A stretch of 64,000 nucleotides of DNA from Pseudomonas mandelii (GTDB lineage: Bacteria > Pseudomonadota > Gammaproteobacteria > Pseudomonadales > Pseudomonadaceae), in the NCBI RefSeq assembly GCF_900106065.1, contig NZ_LT629796.1, positions 2,392,001 through 2,456,000 on the forward strand, written 5' to 3'. Numbering within the stretch: the stretch's first letter is position 1; each line of letters begins with the position of its first letter. The notes under the pieces were generated by a model that was not told where the DNA came from, searched no databases, and saw only the letters and a program-made list of their open reading frames with translations. The position numbers were made by a program, and so were the translations under genes. This document shows positions 44,733-53,598 of the stretch, one piece after another.

Positions 44733-45752
44733 ATGGATGATGTTTCGAAGAAGATAAATGGCTTCGCTGTAGCAGTTTTCACCGCGTCGCTGCTTAGCCT
44801 GTTTCATGGCAGCGTTTATGCTAATGAATGCCCATCCGAGGACTTTGCACAGTTCCTTCCGGCGTTTTCTGCGGACGCAAAAACCCAGCAGCGCCTCACT
44901 GCCATGACAGTGAAGTCGCTCGTTTTAAAGCCCGCGGGAGAGAGCGGTAATTTTGAGCCGCAAACGAGGGGAGTCAACAGCTCCACATTGGCATTTCCAC
45001 TGATGGCACCCATAGCCACAGATAAGACAAAAGGTGTCGAAGTCGAAGAGGTCGACGCCACTCACTTCAATGTTGTGGATAAACGTGCGGGCAACAGCAA
45101 CATCAAAATCTTCAACTTTTCTCGCCAGGCGTGCTGGGTGCTTGTGGGGGTTGAAGATTGGTCGATCAGTGAGAAAGACCTGGTTGTGGCGAGTAAGCCG
45201 AGTATGAGCAAGGCGGAGAATTTCTGCTTTCAGCGTGCGGAGGTCTACGGGGGACTAGGGGGGCTGGAGCAATACCGGTTGACGGGCGAATTTTTTGAGG
45301 CCTCGCTGGAAAACTATCTGTGTGCGGCGGCTTCAGGGGATCCTCAATCCAGCTTGAATGCTGCCAGTTTGAGTCTTTCGGGGATGGCCCCGCAGTTGGA
45401 GACGGAGAAGGTTGAGGCGCTTTTTAAAGCGGCAGCGACCACTCTTGCTGATGGGGCCGCCTCACTATCCACGTTTTATTGTTACGGAAACAACCCTGCG
45501 GCTGAAGGCCCTTGCCAGCATCCTGAACAATCTGAAAAGGAGCTCATTCGCGCAGCCTCAATGGGCTCTGCGAGCGCAATGAATTACTTGGGTTACTCCT
45601 TTGAAGAAGGAAGGCTTGTTACTAAAGATATGTCGAGAGCTCTGGCGTGCTATCGGCTAGCTGCCGATCAGGGTAACGACACCGCCATCAGAAACGTGAA
45701 ACGTTTGAGTACGCAAAACGCTGATGCTACCAAAGCCAGCTATTGCTATTAA
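44733..45752 (+). CDS. Exported Sel1-repeat protein, candidate immunity
   Basis: The 339-residue product has a signal peptide (hydrophobic 12-27, cleavage near VYA-N). The mature part starts with an unassigned domain (about 33-145) with CPSEDF at its start and a CWVLVGVEDWS segment at its end, recurring in the protein at 53885. It ends in Sel1-type helical repeats (about 265-325; ASMGSASAMNYLGYSFEEG, ALACYRLAADQGN). Sel1-repeat immunity proteins are known for peptidoglycan-targeting T6SS effectors. It lies between vgrG and the effector gene. ATG 44733 has GAGTG upstream; GTG 44724 is an alternative. Confidence 0.65.
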   Translation: MDDVSKKINGFAVAVFTASLLSLFHGSVYANECPSEDFAQFLPAFSADAKTQQRLTAMTVKSLVLKPAGESGNFEPQTRGVNSSTLAFPLMAPIATDKTKGVEVEEVDATHFNVVDKRAGNSNIKIFNFSRQACWVLVGVEDWSISEKDLVVASKPSMSKAENFCFQRAEVYGGLGGLEQYRLTGEFFEASLENYLCAAASGDPQSSLNAASLSLSGMAPQLETEKVEALFKAAATTLADGAASLSTFYCYGNNPAAEGPCQHPEQSEKELIRAASMGSASAMNYLGYSFEEGRLVTKDMSRALACYRLAADQGNDTAIRNVKRLSTQNADATKASYCY

Positions 45753-45768
45753 TTTGCAGGAAGCAGAA

Positions 45769-48700
45769 ATGACCGAACCACTTGATTTAAGAAACCAGTA
45801 CACCGGCGGTGATTACGTATACCTGATGGGTGGTGATGGCCAGCAAACAAACGCTGCGGGAAAAAAGCTGATTGATTGTTCACATATGGTGAACCTGTTG
45901 CTCACTGGCGCGGGGTACCAAATTCCGTATGAGGAGACGAGAACGATGAATGTCTCCTCCTATTACACGGAGGTGGCTCCAGCAGAGGTCAAGAAGGGCG
46001 ATATCGCCCTTTGGATCGATATTCTTCCCCTTAGGGGCACCCGTCGTTTGTTTCATACCGGCATCGTAATGGATTTCAACCCGGCTACTAGCGGCGGCAA
46101 AATCTTTGGTGCTCAAACCACGAACGGGCCTTCGGAGGCTTTTTTCGGTGATAACCCTCCGGCGCATTACTGGCCTGTACCGACAAAGTTCTTGAGAGCA
46201 AAAGAGCAATATAGGTCGGGTGCGGCACCAGCGGCCGCTCCCGCACCGACTCCTGCTCCTGCGTCGGCAGTTCCAGCGCCCCTTATGAACTTCCAATATC
46301 CGTTCCGTAAGGCTGACGGTAAACAGTTCACCGATGCAGAAGATGTCTACAAAGCTCTCGAAAATGAAAAGTCAGGCCATTACCTGTTGGGTAGCAATAA
46401 GTTTTGGCATGGAGGCATCCACATCAGCGATGCAAGTGCCCCACAGTGTGTCCTGAATGAGCCGATACGCTGCATGGCCGATGGCGAAGTTGTTGCTTAT
46501 CGCCTTAACGAGGATTATCTGGAATCGACCTTCGGAGACAACGAGAAAAAATTGAAGTACTCCAACTCCTTCTGCCTAGTGCGCCATGAATACAAGTCGG
46601 CGCCAAACTCGGAAGAAGGGCCGAATAAAGGTAAGCAAAACAAGCTGAATTTCTACAGTCTGTATATGCATTTGCTGCCTTATAAACGCTATCCGTTATC
46701 CCCGGGTGAAACGCCAAAACCGAAGGTGACCATGAAGGTCGGGGACTTCAAGGCCTATGACCAGGCGCCCTTGTCGAGTGACATAACCTCTCCCGGAAAA
46801 ATGACTAACGGCACCAAGCTTGAAGTTCTTGAGCAGAAGGACGTCAACAACATCACCTACGCCAAAGGCAAAATTCTTTCCGGCAGCGTGAAGGCTGGTT
46901 CGCACAAAGTTCGCGACGTAGGTACTGAAATTTGGTTTGCCTATTTGAAGGATGGCGAGCCATACAAAAACACACAACATCGTCGTATTTGGACGGCAGA
47001 CGCCATACCAGAACGCGCAAGGCCAAATTACTGGCAAGGAAAGGTTAAAGCCAGGGCGTCTAAACGTCTGCCACTACATCAGAATCCGGCGAATCCAACA
47101 AACGGACAACCTGCCGGTGCACCCATCGATGGTGGCCTGGAGTTGGCTGTCAATAGTGTTATCGAGTTCAATAGCAAAGAAGTCGTTAACCTTGTGGCTG
47201 GCAACAAATTGCGGCGCATGGCCTTATGCACACTGGTGTCTGGCGGAGTATGGCAGCCAACGGGAAATGCACCGCCAACATTCTGGACAACCGTCGAAAA
47301 CGATCCAGCAAGTCAGTATGTGCAGTGGGAGACGGTGACTCCTACGGACTTTGATAGCGTTGTATCAACCAGTACCGGCATCAAGGCTGGCGATCCGATT
47401 GGATACTTGGGACAGACGGAAAATCTCACTAGCGAGCAAGGCGCGTCGGACAGCACGTTTCAGGTTCATGTCGAAATATTCACCACCGAAGCGGAAGTGA
47501 AAGATTTCCTCAAAAACATCGCTGGCCTTAAAACAGGTAAGCAGTATCTTCAATTGCCGGCCGGAACGGAGCTTAAGAAAGTAGCTCCGGCGACCGGCAC
47601 GACAACGCTAAAGCTCGACCACGCCGTCGACCTCGGCAAGGCCCCCGTGATCAAGATCGGTACGGAAGACTGGTATAACGTCAGCGTCAGTGACGACGGT
47701 CAGTCGGTCAGCGGGTTGGTAAAAAAAACGGGCGCGACCATCATCACCCCACACGACTGGGAAACGCTCGGGTTTCAGATTGTTGAAGAAAAAAATACTA
47801 CGGCGGATGGTTTTCTTGATCCCGAAGACTTGCCCCAGTTTTTCAAAGACTTGTTCGCTAAAGTTGATACAAACCACGATGGTCAAGTCGAGTCAGCTGA
47901 GCTCGCGAATGCGTTGAAAAATGCTGAAACACGTTCATGTTGGTCGAAGCTGGTCGCTTATCATCCGACCGAGTGGAAGGACAAAGCGGACTCTGCAAAG
48001 TGGAGTAAGTTGAATCAGTTATTGGAATCGTCCCCGAAGGCGTTGGCGCATGAAAAAGAGCGTATTAGCAGCTACGTTTTTTGGGAAGAGCTTACCGGGA
48101 AAGCGGCCATTGAATCAGGTTTAATTTATCATTTTCATCCCATATGTTTTATCGAAAACTCCCTTGCTATGGATGATGATAATGATTTGAAGTGGCTCAA
48201 AGTCGAAAGAGGCCAGCTGACATTTGACGTGGAGGGAAATGATCTGGAGGATCCGGCGAATCCACTGCATATGTATTTCAGTCGAAAGGTCCATTGGCCT
48301 GGGGGCGTTTCCGGGATAACGATTGGGAGAGGCTACGACCTCGGTCAGAGACCTAATCCTGAAAGTGATCTTGCCGCTGTAGGTATTAGTGAACCATTGC
48401 TGGGTTGGCTATTGGGAGCAAAAGGCTTAAGTGGTAATGCTGCAAGAAATTATCTGCAGAGCGCGAGTCCAGAAATCAGAAAAATATTCATAACACGGAA
48501 GCAGCAGTATCAATTGTTCGTACCAATTTACGAGTTCATGAAGAGCGAAGTTATTAGGATATCGGATAAGTCCGATGCTATTAACCTTTACGGTCGTTTG
48601 AACTGGGATTCGACAAATCCAAAAATTCAGGATATGGCAATCGATTTGATTTATCGAGGTGACTACACTGGCGATTCGAGGGCTCTTATTCAAAGGCATA

Positions 48701-48807
48701 TGACTGACAATAATTTGTCTGCATTTTCAGGTGTAATAGGCGATCGTTCAAAATGGGGCAATGTGCCTGAAGATCGGTTCAATAGACGTGTTGATTATCT
48801 TAGGTGA
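45769..48807 (+). CDS. Multidomain peptidoglycan-targeting T6SS effector (predicted)
   Basis: The 1012-residue protein has no signal peptide. Residues 1-145 look like an NlpC/P60-type amidase, with C37 in IDCSHMV, H96 in LFHTGIV and possible third residue H133. After an Ala/Pro linker (151-171) comes an M23-like domain in two pieces: 174-313 (WHGGIHIS, MADGEVVAY, YMHLLP) and about 535-575 (GDPIGYLGQ, QVHVEIF), with a 220-residue insertion. The M23 zinc ligands are partly changed (HxxxH for HxxxD; QxH for HxH), so it may bind rather than cut. A consensus EF-hand spans 700-711. The C-terminal part (about 815-1012) resembles the pesticin/T4-lysozyme fold: SGITIGRGYDLG gives T851 and D857, with E822 or E827 as acid. 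It lies in the vgrG cargo position among putative immunity genes. ATG 45769 follows CAGGAAGC; the longer frame starts inside the previous gene. Confidence 0.75.
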   Translation: MTEPLDLRNQYTGGDYVYLMGGDGQQTNAAGKKLIDCSHMVNLLLTGAGYQIPYEETRTMNVSSYYTEVAPAEVKKGDIALWIDILPLRGTRRLFHTGIVMDFNPATSGGKIFGAQTTNGPSEAFFGDNPPAHYWPVPTKFLRAKEQYRSGAAPAAAPAPTPAPASAVPAPLMNFQYPFRKADGKQFTDAEDVYKALENEKSGHYLLGSNKFWHGGIHISDASAPQCVLNEPIRCMADGEVVAYRLNEDYLESTFGDNEKKLKYSNSFCLVRHEYKSAPNSEEGPNKGKQNKLNFYSLYMHLLPYKRYPLSPGETPKPKVTMKVGDFKAYDQAPLSSDITSPGKMTNGTKLEVLEQKDVNNITYAKGKILSGSVKAGSHKVRDVGTEIWFAYLKDGEPYKNTQHRRIWTADAIPERARPNYWQGKVKARASKRLPLHQNPANPTNGQPAGAPIDGGLELAVNSVIEFNSKEVVNLVAGNKLRRMALCTLVSGGVWQPTGNAPPTFWTTVENDPASQYVQWETVTPTDFDSVVSTSTGIKAGDPIGYLGQTENLTSEQGASDSTFQVHVEIFTTEAEVKDFLKNIAGLKTGKQYLQLPAGTELKKVAPATGTTTLKLDHAVDLGKAPVIKIGTEDWYNVSVSDDGQSVSGLVKKTGATIITPHDWETLGFQIVEEKNTTADGFLDPEDLPQFFKDLFAKVDTNHDGQVESAELANALKNAETRSCWSKLVAYHPTEWKDKADSAKWSKLNQLLESSPKALAHEKERISSYVFWEELTGKAAIESGLIYHFHPICFIENSLAMDDDNDLKWLKVERGQLTFDVEGNDLEDPANPLHMYFSRKVHWPGGVSGITIGRGYDLGQRPNPESDLAAVGISEPLLGWLLGAKGLSGNAARNYLQSASPEIRKIFITRKQQYQLFVPIYEFMKSEVIRISDKSDAINLYGRLNWDSTNPKIQDMAIDLIYRGDYTGDSRALIQRHMTDNNLSAFSGVIGDRSKWGNVPEDRFNRRVDYLR

Positions 48808-48810
48808 TTT

Positions 48811-49221
48811 ATGAAGTTTTCGAAGTGGATACCGTTATTTTGTGCTTTTTACATGGGGCACGCAGCGGCGGAAATACCAGATATCGGCCCGGTCTCAGAG
48901 GTCGGAGCCGGTCGTGTTGGCGATAATGTCGTCAGATATGTAAAAATATTTGGTAAAAGCTGTCTTGAAGTTCAGGTGATTAGCCCTGAGAAAAATTGGA
49001 AAGTTTTGTCTTCTTCGAATTTTTGTACCTTTGAAGGTAAAAAATTTGGTTCGGATTTTGCCGATGCTGGTTTCGAAGATATTTCGGTGAAAGCTGACGG
49101 TATCCATTTGACACTGAGTCTTACCCCTCTGCAGCCAACCGGTGAGCAGCGCAGAAGCTGCGTCATTCCTGTCGTGGCGACGGTGATTAAAGATCTGAGC
49201 TGTTCCGAAGCAGGGAAATAA
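48811..49221 (+). CDS. Small exported Cys-containing protein, candidate immunity
   Basis: The 136-residue product has a signal peptide (about 1-20, HAAAE) and four Cys in the mature part (KSCLEV, NFCTFEG, RSCVIP, LSCSEAG), probably paired in the periplasm. No family is recognised; size, export and Cys content fit a periplasmic immunity protein. It starts three bases after the effector stop, the tightest linkage of all the candidates, with TAGGTGA as ribosome site. Confidence 0.6.
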   Translation: MKFSKWIPLFCAFYMGHAAAEIPDIGPVSEVGAGRVGDNVVRYVKIFGKSCLEVQVISPEKNWKVLSSSNFCTFEGKKFGSDFADAGFEDISVKADGIHLTLSLTPLQPTGEQRRSCVIPVVATVIKDLSCSEAGK

Positions 49222-49452
49222 CCGAGTGGAGTCGGATTAGTTTAGCTGTCTTCATCTCTTATGAGGACGAGCATCAAATTAATCCGTCTCCTTGATTGAA
49301 TGTGAGTCTGGTGAATAAAAATTACTCTTTTAGATTGAGGGTTATGTGGTCGCGGTCGGGTAGTTTTGACTGTTTTATTAGTTGTGTTTTCGAACTATAA
49401 ATTAATTTGTTCGATATTCTATAAGTGTCTGCATCAATAAAAGGAAGTAGTA

Positions 49453-50691
49453 TTGAGTAAGTTGTTTTGGTTGGGGGTGTTCTTATGTCCTTCGATTGTG
49501 GCCGCTGAACCGATTTTTCACAACCTGCAATCGTGTACGCAGGATGGCAATGTCACGATTAATTGCTCGGTGGTGCTAGATAGTAATGGTTTTATATTGG
49601 ATGCCGGGTCCGGCAAGATGCTATCTGACACGGCGGAGCCGACTGGAGCTTTCAATTCGTTTGAACTCTATCGGGATGGCAGTCAATACATTCTGGCTAA
49701 TGAAAATATTTCCAGGGCTCGGTCCCGTCGCTGGGTGGTGTTTGGATACGAGGGTGGAAAGATTGATCTACAGAGGATTTACATCTTCTCATTAGATACC
49801 GCCAAACAGTCAGGGCCTTACTGGCACGGCTACGATTGCCGACCTGACTTCAAATTATTTACTCCGCGAAGTGGCGTGCCTTTCAGCGAATCAGCTATGC
49901 AGGCACTGTGTGGAGATGTTGAAGGTAACGTGGTAGTGGTGCCGAAAGCCCCAGCCATCTCCGTCCCCTCCAAATCCTTGGCTGTAAGTGTTCCCGTGTA
50001 TAGAGCCGGAACCCGTGTCGGGGCTGCAACTTACCTATTTGCTGGAAGTGATGAGCCGAATCTGCTGGCGCTGGCCTGCCTGTCCAATTGCGTTTCCAGC
50101 ACCTCGGAAAAGGCTAAGCTTCCTGCGGGGAATGCTTCATCTGCTTCAAGTGTATCCGCTATCGCAAAGGAAACCTGCAACCCTGACAGCTTTACCAATC
50201 CCGATTTGATCATTTGCGGCCAGCAAAGCTTCGAAAAAGTCGACGCTGTGTTGAATGAGCAATACAAGAAAACCCTGGCCAGCTTGTCTCCCGCAGACAG
50301 GAAGCAACTCACCGATGTGCAAAGAAGATGGGTGCGCTTCAAGGAAGCGTATTGCGAGGATCTGTATCAAGCGGTTTTGCCGGGAGCGGAGGCGCCCATC
50401 GATAAGCTTACGTGCTTGGCGCAGACAACCACTGCCCGGTTGGGTGAGCTCATTTATCTACAGACAGGTATGCCGAATGATGGCTTTTACAAAGCTGCTT
50501 CGTTGATGGCAGGGCAGGATCGCGAAAGCGGTCTGAAGGCCTCGATCAATCTGCTCGGAGGGGGTGACTTCGACGATCCGGTTTGGAAGCAGTATGCGGA
50601 CGGACAGTGCGAGATGAGTTTTCGTTTGTTTCGTGAAGACCTCGCTTATTGCGCTGTGCGGATGCGTTTTCAGTTACCCATGAACCGTTAA
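49453..50691 (+). CDS. Exported protein with LprI-type lysozyme-inhibitor domain
   Basis: The 412-residue product starts at TTG 49453 (AAGGAAG upstream) with a signal peptide (cleavage near VAA-E18). The first 160 residues are an unassigned region with paired Cys. Residues about 240-345 match the LprI/DUF1311 pattern: CNPDSFTNPDLIICG, LNEQYKKTLASLSPADRKQLTDVQ split over two helices, QRRWVRFKEAYCEDL, then a Cys-containing final helix. LprI proteins inhibit lysozyme, which fits protection against the muramidase domain encoded upstream. In the same frame, 23 sense codons follow the TAA stop (see findings). Confidence 0.65.
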   Translation: MSKLFWLGVFLCPSIVAAEPIFHNLQSCTQDGNVTINCSVVLDSNGFILDAGSGKMLSDTAEPTGAFNSFELYRDGSQYILANENISRARSRRWVVFGYEGGKIDLQRIYIFSLDTAKQSGPYWHGYDCRPDFKLFTPRSGVPFSESAMQALCGDVEGNVVVVPKAPAISVPSKSLAVSVPVYRAGTRVGAATYLFAGSDEPNLLALACLSNCVSSTSEKAKLPAGNASSASSVSAIAKETCNPDSFTNPDLIICGQQSFEKVDAVLNEQYKKTLASLSPADRKQLTDVQRRWVRFKEAYCEDLYQAVLPGAEAPIDKLTCLAQTTTARLGELIYLQTGMPNDGFYKAASLMAGQDRESGLKASINLLGGGDFDDPVWKQYADGQCEMSFRLFREDLAYCAVRMRFQLPMNR

Positions 50692-50988
50692 AGGAATGGA
50701 ATCTATGAGTTGGTGTCTCAGGGCGCTCAGATGGCCTCCGACTCTTTTTTGGAAACCGAATGGAAGTGAGAGTAGGGCGAGCACATGCGATTCAAGTATT
50801 TAGCCATTTCATTGCTCGGCCTGCTGTGGACGGCACCGGTATTTGCCGAGGCAACCACTTTCAGCCCAACCAAAAACGTCGAAGCGACGCTCGTGCTGGA
50901 AGGCTCAATGTTAACGGTCGCTGTTAAAAGCGATACCCAAAGCGAATCTCGGACAATCGATTTTCAAGCTGAAAACGAACTGCATGTG

Positions 50989-50995
50989 CAAATAG
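50989..50995. repeat. IS target-site duplication, left copy
   Basis: CAAATAG, identical to 53592-53598 on the other side of the element. Seven bases is within the range known for IS21-family insertions. Confidence 0.9.
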
Positions 50996-51066
50996 TGCGG
51001 ATTCCACGCCATTCGGACACTCAGCCCACGCTGATCCGGACACCTGTTCCACGATCATTCGGACAG
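50996..51066. repeat. Left-end repeats of the IS
   Basis: Three successive units of about 23 bases, each of the form TTCCACG-N6-CGGACA (51001-51020, 51021-51043, 51044-51066). They are inverse to the right-end units and are probably transposase-binding sites, as usual in IS21. Confidence 0.75.
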
Positions 51067-51100
51067 GCAGTCGGAGCGCAGCGACGCAGGGGTGGCATTG

Positions 51101-51856
51101 TTAGTCTGAGGTGCCCGGCGTCGTCAATTTCTGCGTCCGTTTGCGCATTGATTCACCCTCCAGATTGATCCGATAAGCGTTGTGCACCAGGCGGTCGAGG
51201 ATGGCATCGGCCAGGGTCGGATCGCCGATCAGTTCGTGCCAGTTGTCCACCGGCATCTGGCTGGTGACGATGGTCGAGCGCTGGCCGTAACGGTCGTCCA
51301 GTAGCTCCAGCATGTCGCGCCGTTGCTCGCCGGTGAACGGGGCCAGGCCCCAGTCGTCGAGGATCAGCAGGTCGGTCTTGGCGTAGCTGCTCATCAGCTT
51401 GGCGAAGCGGCCGTCGCCATGGGCCAGACCCAGTTCTTCCAGCAAACGTGGCAGGCGCAGGTAGCGCACGCTGTAGCCCTCCCGGCAGGCCTGGTGGGCC
51501 AGGGCGCAGGCCAGCCAGGTTTTACCCACGCCGGTGGGCCCGTTGATGATCAGGTTGAGTCCGTCGCGTAACCACTGACCGCTGCTCAGCTGGAGGATCA
51601 GCGCCTTGTCGAGTCCGCGCGGGCTGCGGTAGTCGATGTCTTCGAGGCAGGCGTTGTGCTTGAGCCGGGCCTGACGCAGGCGGCTGCTGAGGCGCTTGTC
51701 GTCGCGTTCGGTCAGTTCGCGGTCGACCAGCAGGCCGAGGCGTTCCACGAAGCTCAGGCTGTCGATGTCGGGGGTTTTCAGTTGCTCGGCGAGTGCCTTG
51801 AGCATGCCGGTCAGGCGCAGGGTCTGGAGCTTGTCCAGGGTCGGATGGGGCAGCAT
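51101..51856 (-). CDS. istB: IS21 transposition helper ATPase IstB
   Basis: IstB is the AAA+ ATPase that loads the transposase on target DNA. The 251-residue product has Walker A GPTGVGKTWLA (about 104-114) and Walker B LLILDDWG (about 167-174), the TIVTSQMPVDNWHE sensor region, and the IS21-type N-terminal LDKLQTLRLTGML. ATG 51856 (MLPHPTL) is typical; the longer frame overlaps istA. It is 17 bases downstream of istA. Confidence 0.95.
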   Translation of the reverse strand: MLPHPTLDKLQTLRLTGMLKALAEQLKTPDIDSLSFVERLGLLVDRELTERDDKRLSSRLRQARLKHNACLEDIDYRSPRGLDKALILQLSSGQWLRDGLNLIINGPTGVGKTWLACALAHQACREGYSVRYLRLPRLLEELGLAHGDGRFAKLMSSYAKTDLLILDDWGLAPFTGEQRRDMLELLDDRYGQRSTIVTSQMPVDNWHELIGDPTLADAILDRLVHNAYRINLEGESMRKRTQKLTTPGTSD

Positions 51857-51873
51857 GGTGGGATTCCTTGTGT

Positions 51874-53403
51874 TCAGTGGTAGTAGCCGGGGCCGCGCAG
51901 ATTGGCGTGGTCGTCCGGCAGCAGGGGCAGGTTGGCTTGAGCCAACGGCAGGCTTTCCAAACCCTGGCGCAGGATCGATTCGAGGCTCTTGTAGCTGCAC
52001 GCACCGAGGCTGAGGGCGCGACGGCAGGCCAACTCCAAGCGCACTTCGCCATGGGTCTTGCCCAGGCGCAGGATGCCCAGGCAGGCCCGGTAGCCTTGGG
52101 TTGGGTGGATGCGCCGTTCGAGGATGTGGCTGATCACGCCGGCCGTGTTCGGCCCGGTCTGCTCAGCCCAGCGGATCAGCCGTTGTGGCGTCCACTCGGC
52201 GTGCTCGCGATGGCTCTTGGGCATGTGCTCGGCCTGTGTGCTGTGCCGGCCCTTGTGCGGTGAGCGAAGGTGGCTGGCCACCCGCTGATTGGCGTGGAAG
52301 CACTCCACCGTGCGCGCTGTCAGGCGTACTTCCAGTTGTTTCTTCACCAGTTGGTACGGCACCGAGTAGTAGTGCCCATCAACCTCGACGTGGTAGTCGA
52401 TGTGCACACGCGCCTTCTTCCACTCGGCATACACGTAGGGTTGCTCCGGCAGCGGCCGCAGCACCGGACGATCCAGGGCTTCGAAGGCCGAGTGCCGGGA
52501 GCCCGGCAGCTTGCGAAACGGTCGTCGGTTGAGGCGCTCCAGCAATAAGGCGATGGCGCTGTTGAGTTCGTTCAAGGAGAAGAACTGGCGGTTCCTCAGC
52601 GCGGCGAGGATCCAGCGCTCGACCACCTGCACGCCGACCTCGGCCTTAGCCTTGTCGCGCGGCTTACGCGCCCGCGCCGGCACCACCGCCACGCCATAGT
52701 GCTCGGCCAGATCGCGGTAGCTCGGGTTGATGTCCGGCTCGTAGCGATGGCTCTTACTCACCGCGCTGCGCAGGTTGTCCGGCACCACGATCTCCGGCAC
52801 GCCCCCGAGGAAGGCGAAGCAGCGGGTATGCGAGCCCAGCCAGTCCGGCAACTGCTGCGACCAGGTGGCTTCGGCGAAGGTGTAGCTGGAGGCGCCGAGC
52901 ACCGCGACGAACACCTGCGCCTGGCGGATCTCGCCGCTGTGCCGGTCGATCACCGGCACCGTCTGCCCGGCGTAGTCGACGAACAACTTCTCGCCGACGC
53001 GATGTTCCTGGCGCATCACCACGTCCAGCTTGCCCTGCCAGGCCCGGTAGTGCTCGCAGAACCAGCTGTACTGAAAACCCTGCGGCTGGCTCAGGCGATA
53101 CTCCTGCCAGAGCAGCGCCAGGGTCACGCCGGGGCGACGCAGCTCGGCGTGCACCCAAGACCAATCAGGCAGTGGCCGCTGCTCACTGGGCACCGCAGGG
53201 GCCAGTGGGAACAGTTGCTGTTCCAGTTCGGAATCGGACAACGAGCAGGGCCAGGCTAGACCGCTGGCGGCAAAGCGACAGAGGTAATCACCGGCACTGC
53301 TGTGGCCTATGCCCAGACTGCGGGAGATCTTACGGACAGACAGCCCGCAATCGAACTTGAGGCGCAACACCTCACGGATTTTACGCATGGACAAACGCTC
53401 CAC
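51874..53403 (-). CDS. istA: IS21 family transposase IstA
   Basis: IstA is the DDE transposase of IS21 elements. The 509-residue protein has an N-terminal HTH (IREVLRLKFDCGLSVRKISR, about 9-28), an rve catalytic domain with D in LFVDYAG, D in IVPDNLRS and E in KAEVGVQVVERW, and a C-terminal Mu-transposase-like beta barrel. It appears intact. Its promoter must lie in the right-end repeat region. Confidence 0.95.
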   Translation of the reverse strand: MERLSMRKIREVLRLKFDCGLSVRKISRSLGIGHSSAGDYLCRFAASGLAWPCSLSDSELEQQLFPLAPAVPSEQRPLPDWSWVHAELRRPGVTLALLWQEYRLSQPQGFQYSWFCEHYRAWQGKLDVVMRQEHRVGEKLFVDYAGQTVPVIDRHSGEIRQAQVFVAVLGASSYTFAEATWSQQLPDWLGSHTRCFAFLGGVPEIVVPDNLRSAVSKSHRYEPDINPSYRDLAEHYGVAVVPARARKPRDKAKAEVGVQVVERWILAALRNRQFFSLNELNSAIALLLERLNRRPFRKLPGSRHSAFEALDRPVLRPLPEQPYVYAEWKKARVHIDYHVEVDGHYYSVPYQLVKKQLEVRLTARTVECFHANQRVASHLRSPHKGRHSTQAEHMPKSHREHAEWTPQRLIRWAEQTGPNTAGVISHILERRIHPTQGYRACLGILRLGKTHGEVRLELACRRALSLGACSYKSLESILRQGLESLPLAQANLPLLPDDHANLRGPGYYH

Positions 53404-53473
53404 GACGACCTCTCTGCTTCGAAAAAGAGGTCGATGGTAGTGAATAAATCCTGCGTAGCTGCCTGCCTGGAAA

Positions 53474-53591
53474 GTGTCCGGATGGCCGTGGAATCGGTGT
53501 CCGGATGCTCGTGGAATGAGTGTCCGGATCAGCGTGGAATCACTGTCCGGATGTGCGTGGAATGGGTGTCCGAGTCAGCGTGGAATCCGCA
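53474..53591. repeat. Right-end repeats of the IS
   Basis: Five tandem units of the form GTGTCCGGAT-N3-CGTGGAAT, starting at 53474, 53497, 53520, 53543 and 53566 (period 23). The last merges with the terminal inverted repeat. These are probable IstA-binding sites. Confidence 0.8.
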
Positions 53592-53598
53592 CAAATAG
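53592..53598. repeat. IS target-site duplication, right copy
   Basis: CAAATAG, identical to 50989-50995. It starts in phase with the interrupted reading frame (CAA = Gln). Confidence 0.9.

Larger units (their letters stand above)
50996..53591 (-). mobile_element. IS21-family insertion sequence (complete, 2596 bp)
   Basis: The element is bounded by a 14-bp perfect terminal inverted repeat (TGCGGATTCCACGC / GCGTGGAATCCGCA) and a 7-bp target duplication CAAATAG at 50989-50995 and 53592-53598. It encodes istA and istB on the - strand. Multiple internal end repeats are present: three at the left and five at the right. Intact genes and a perfect duplication point to a recent insertion. Confidence 0.95.

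Noticed and set aside
50996..51168. Longer version of the 50785 gene running into the IS (127 codons)
   Set aside because: The part after 50995 is IS end-repeat sequence; the true continuation lies at 53592.
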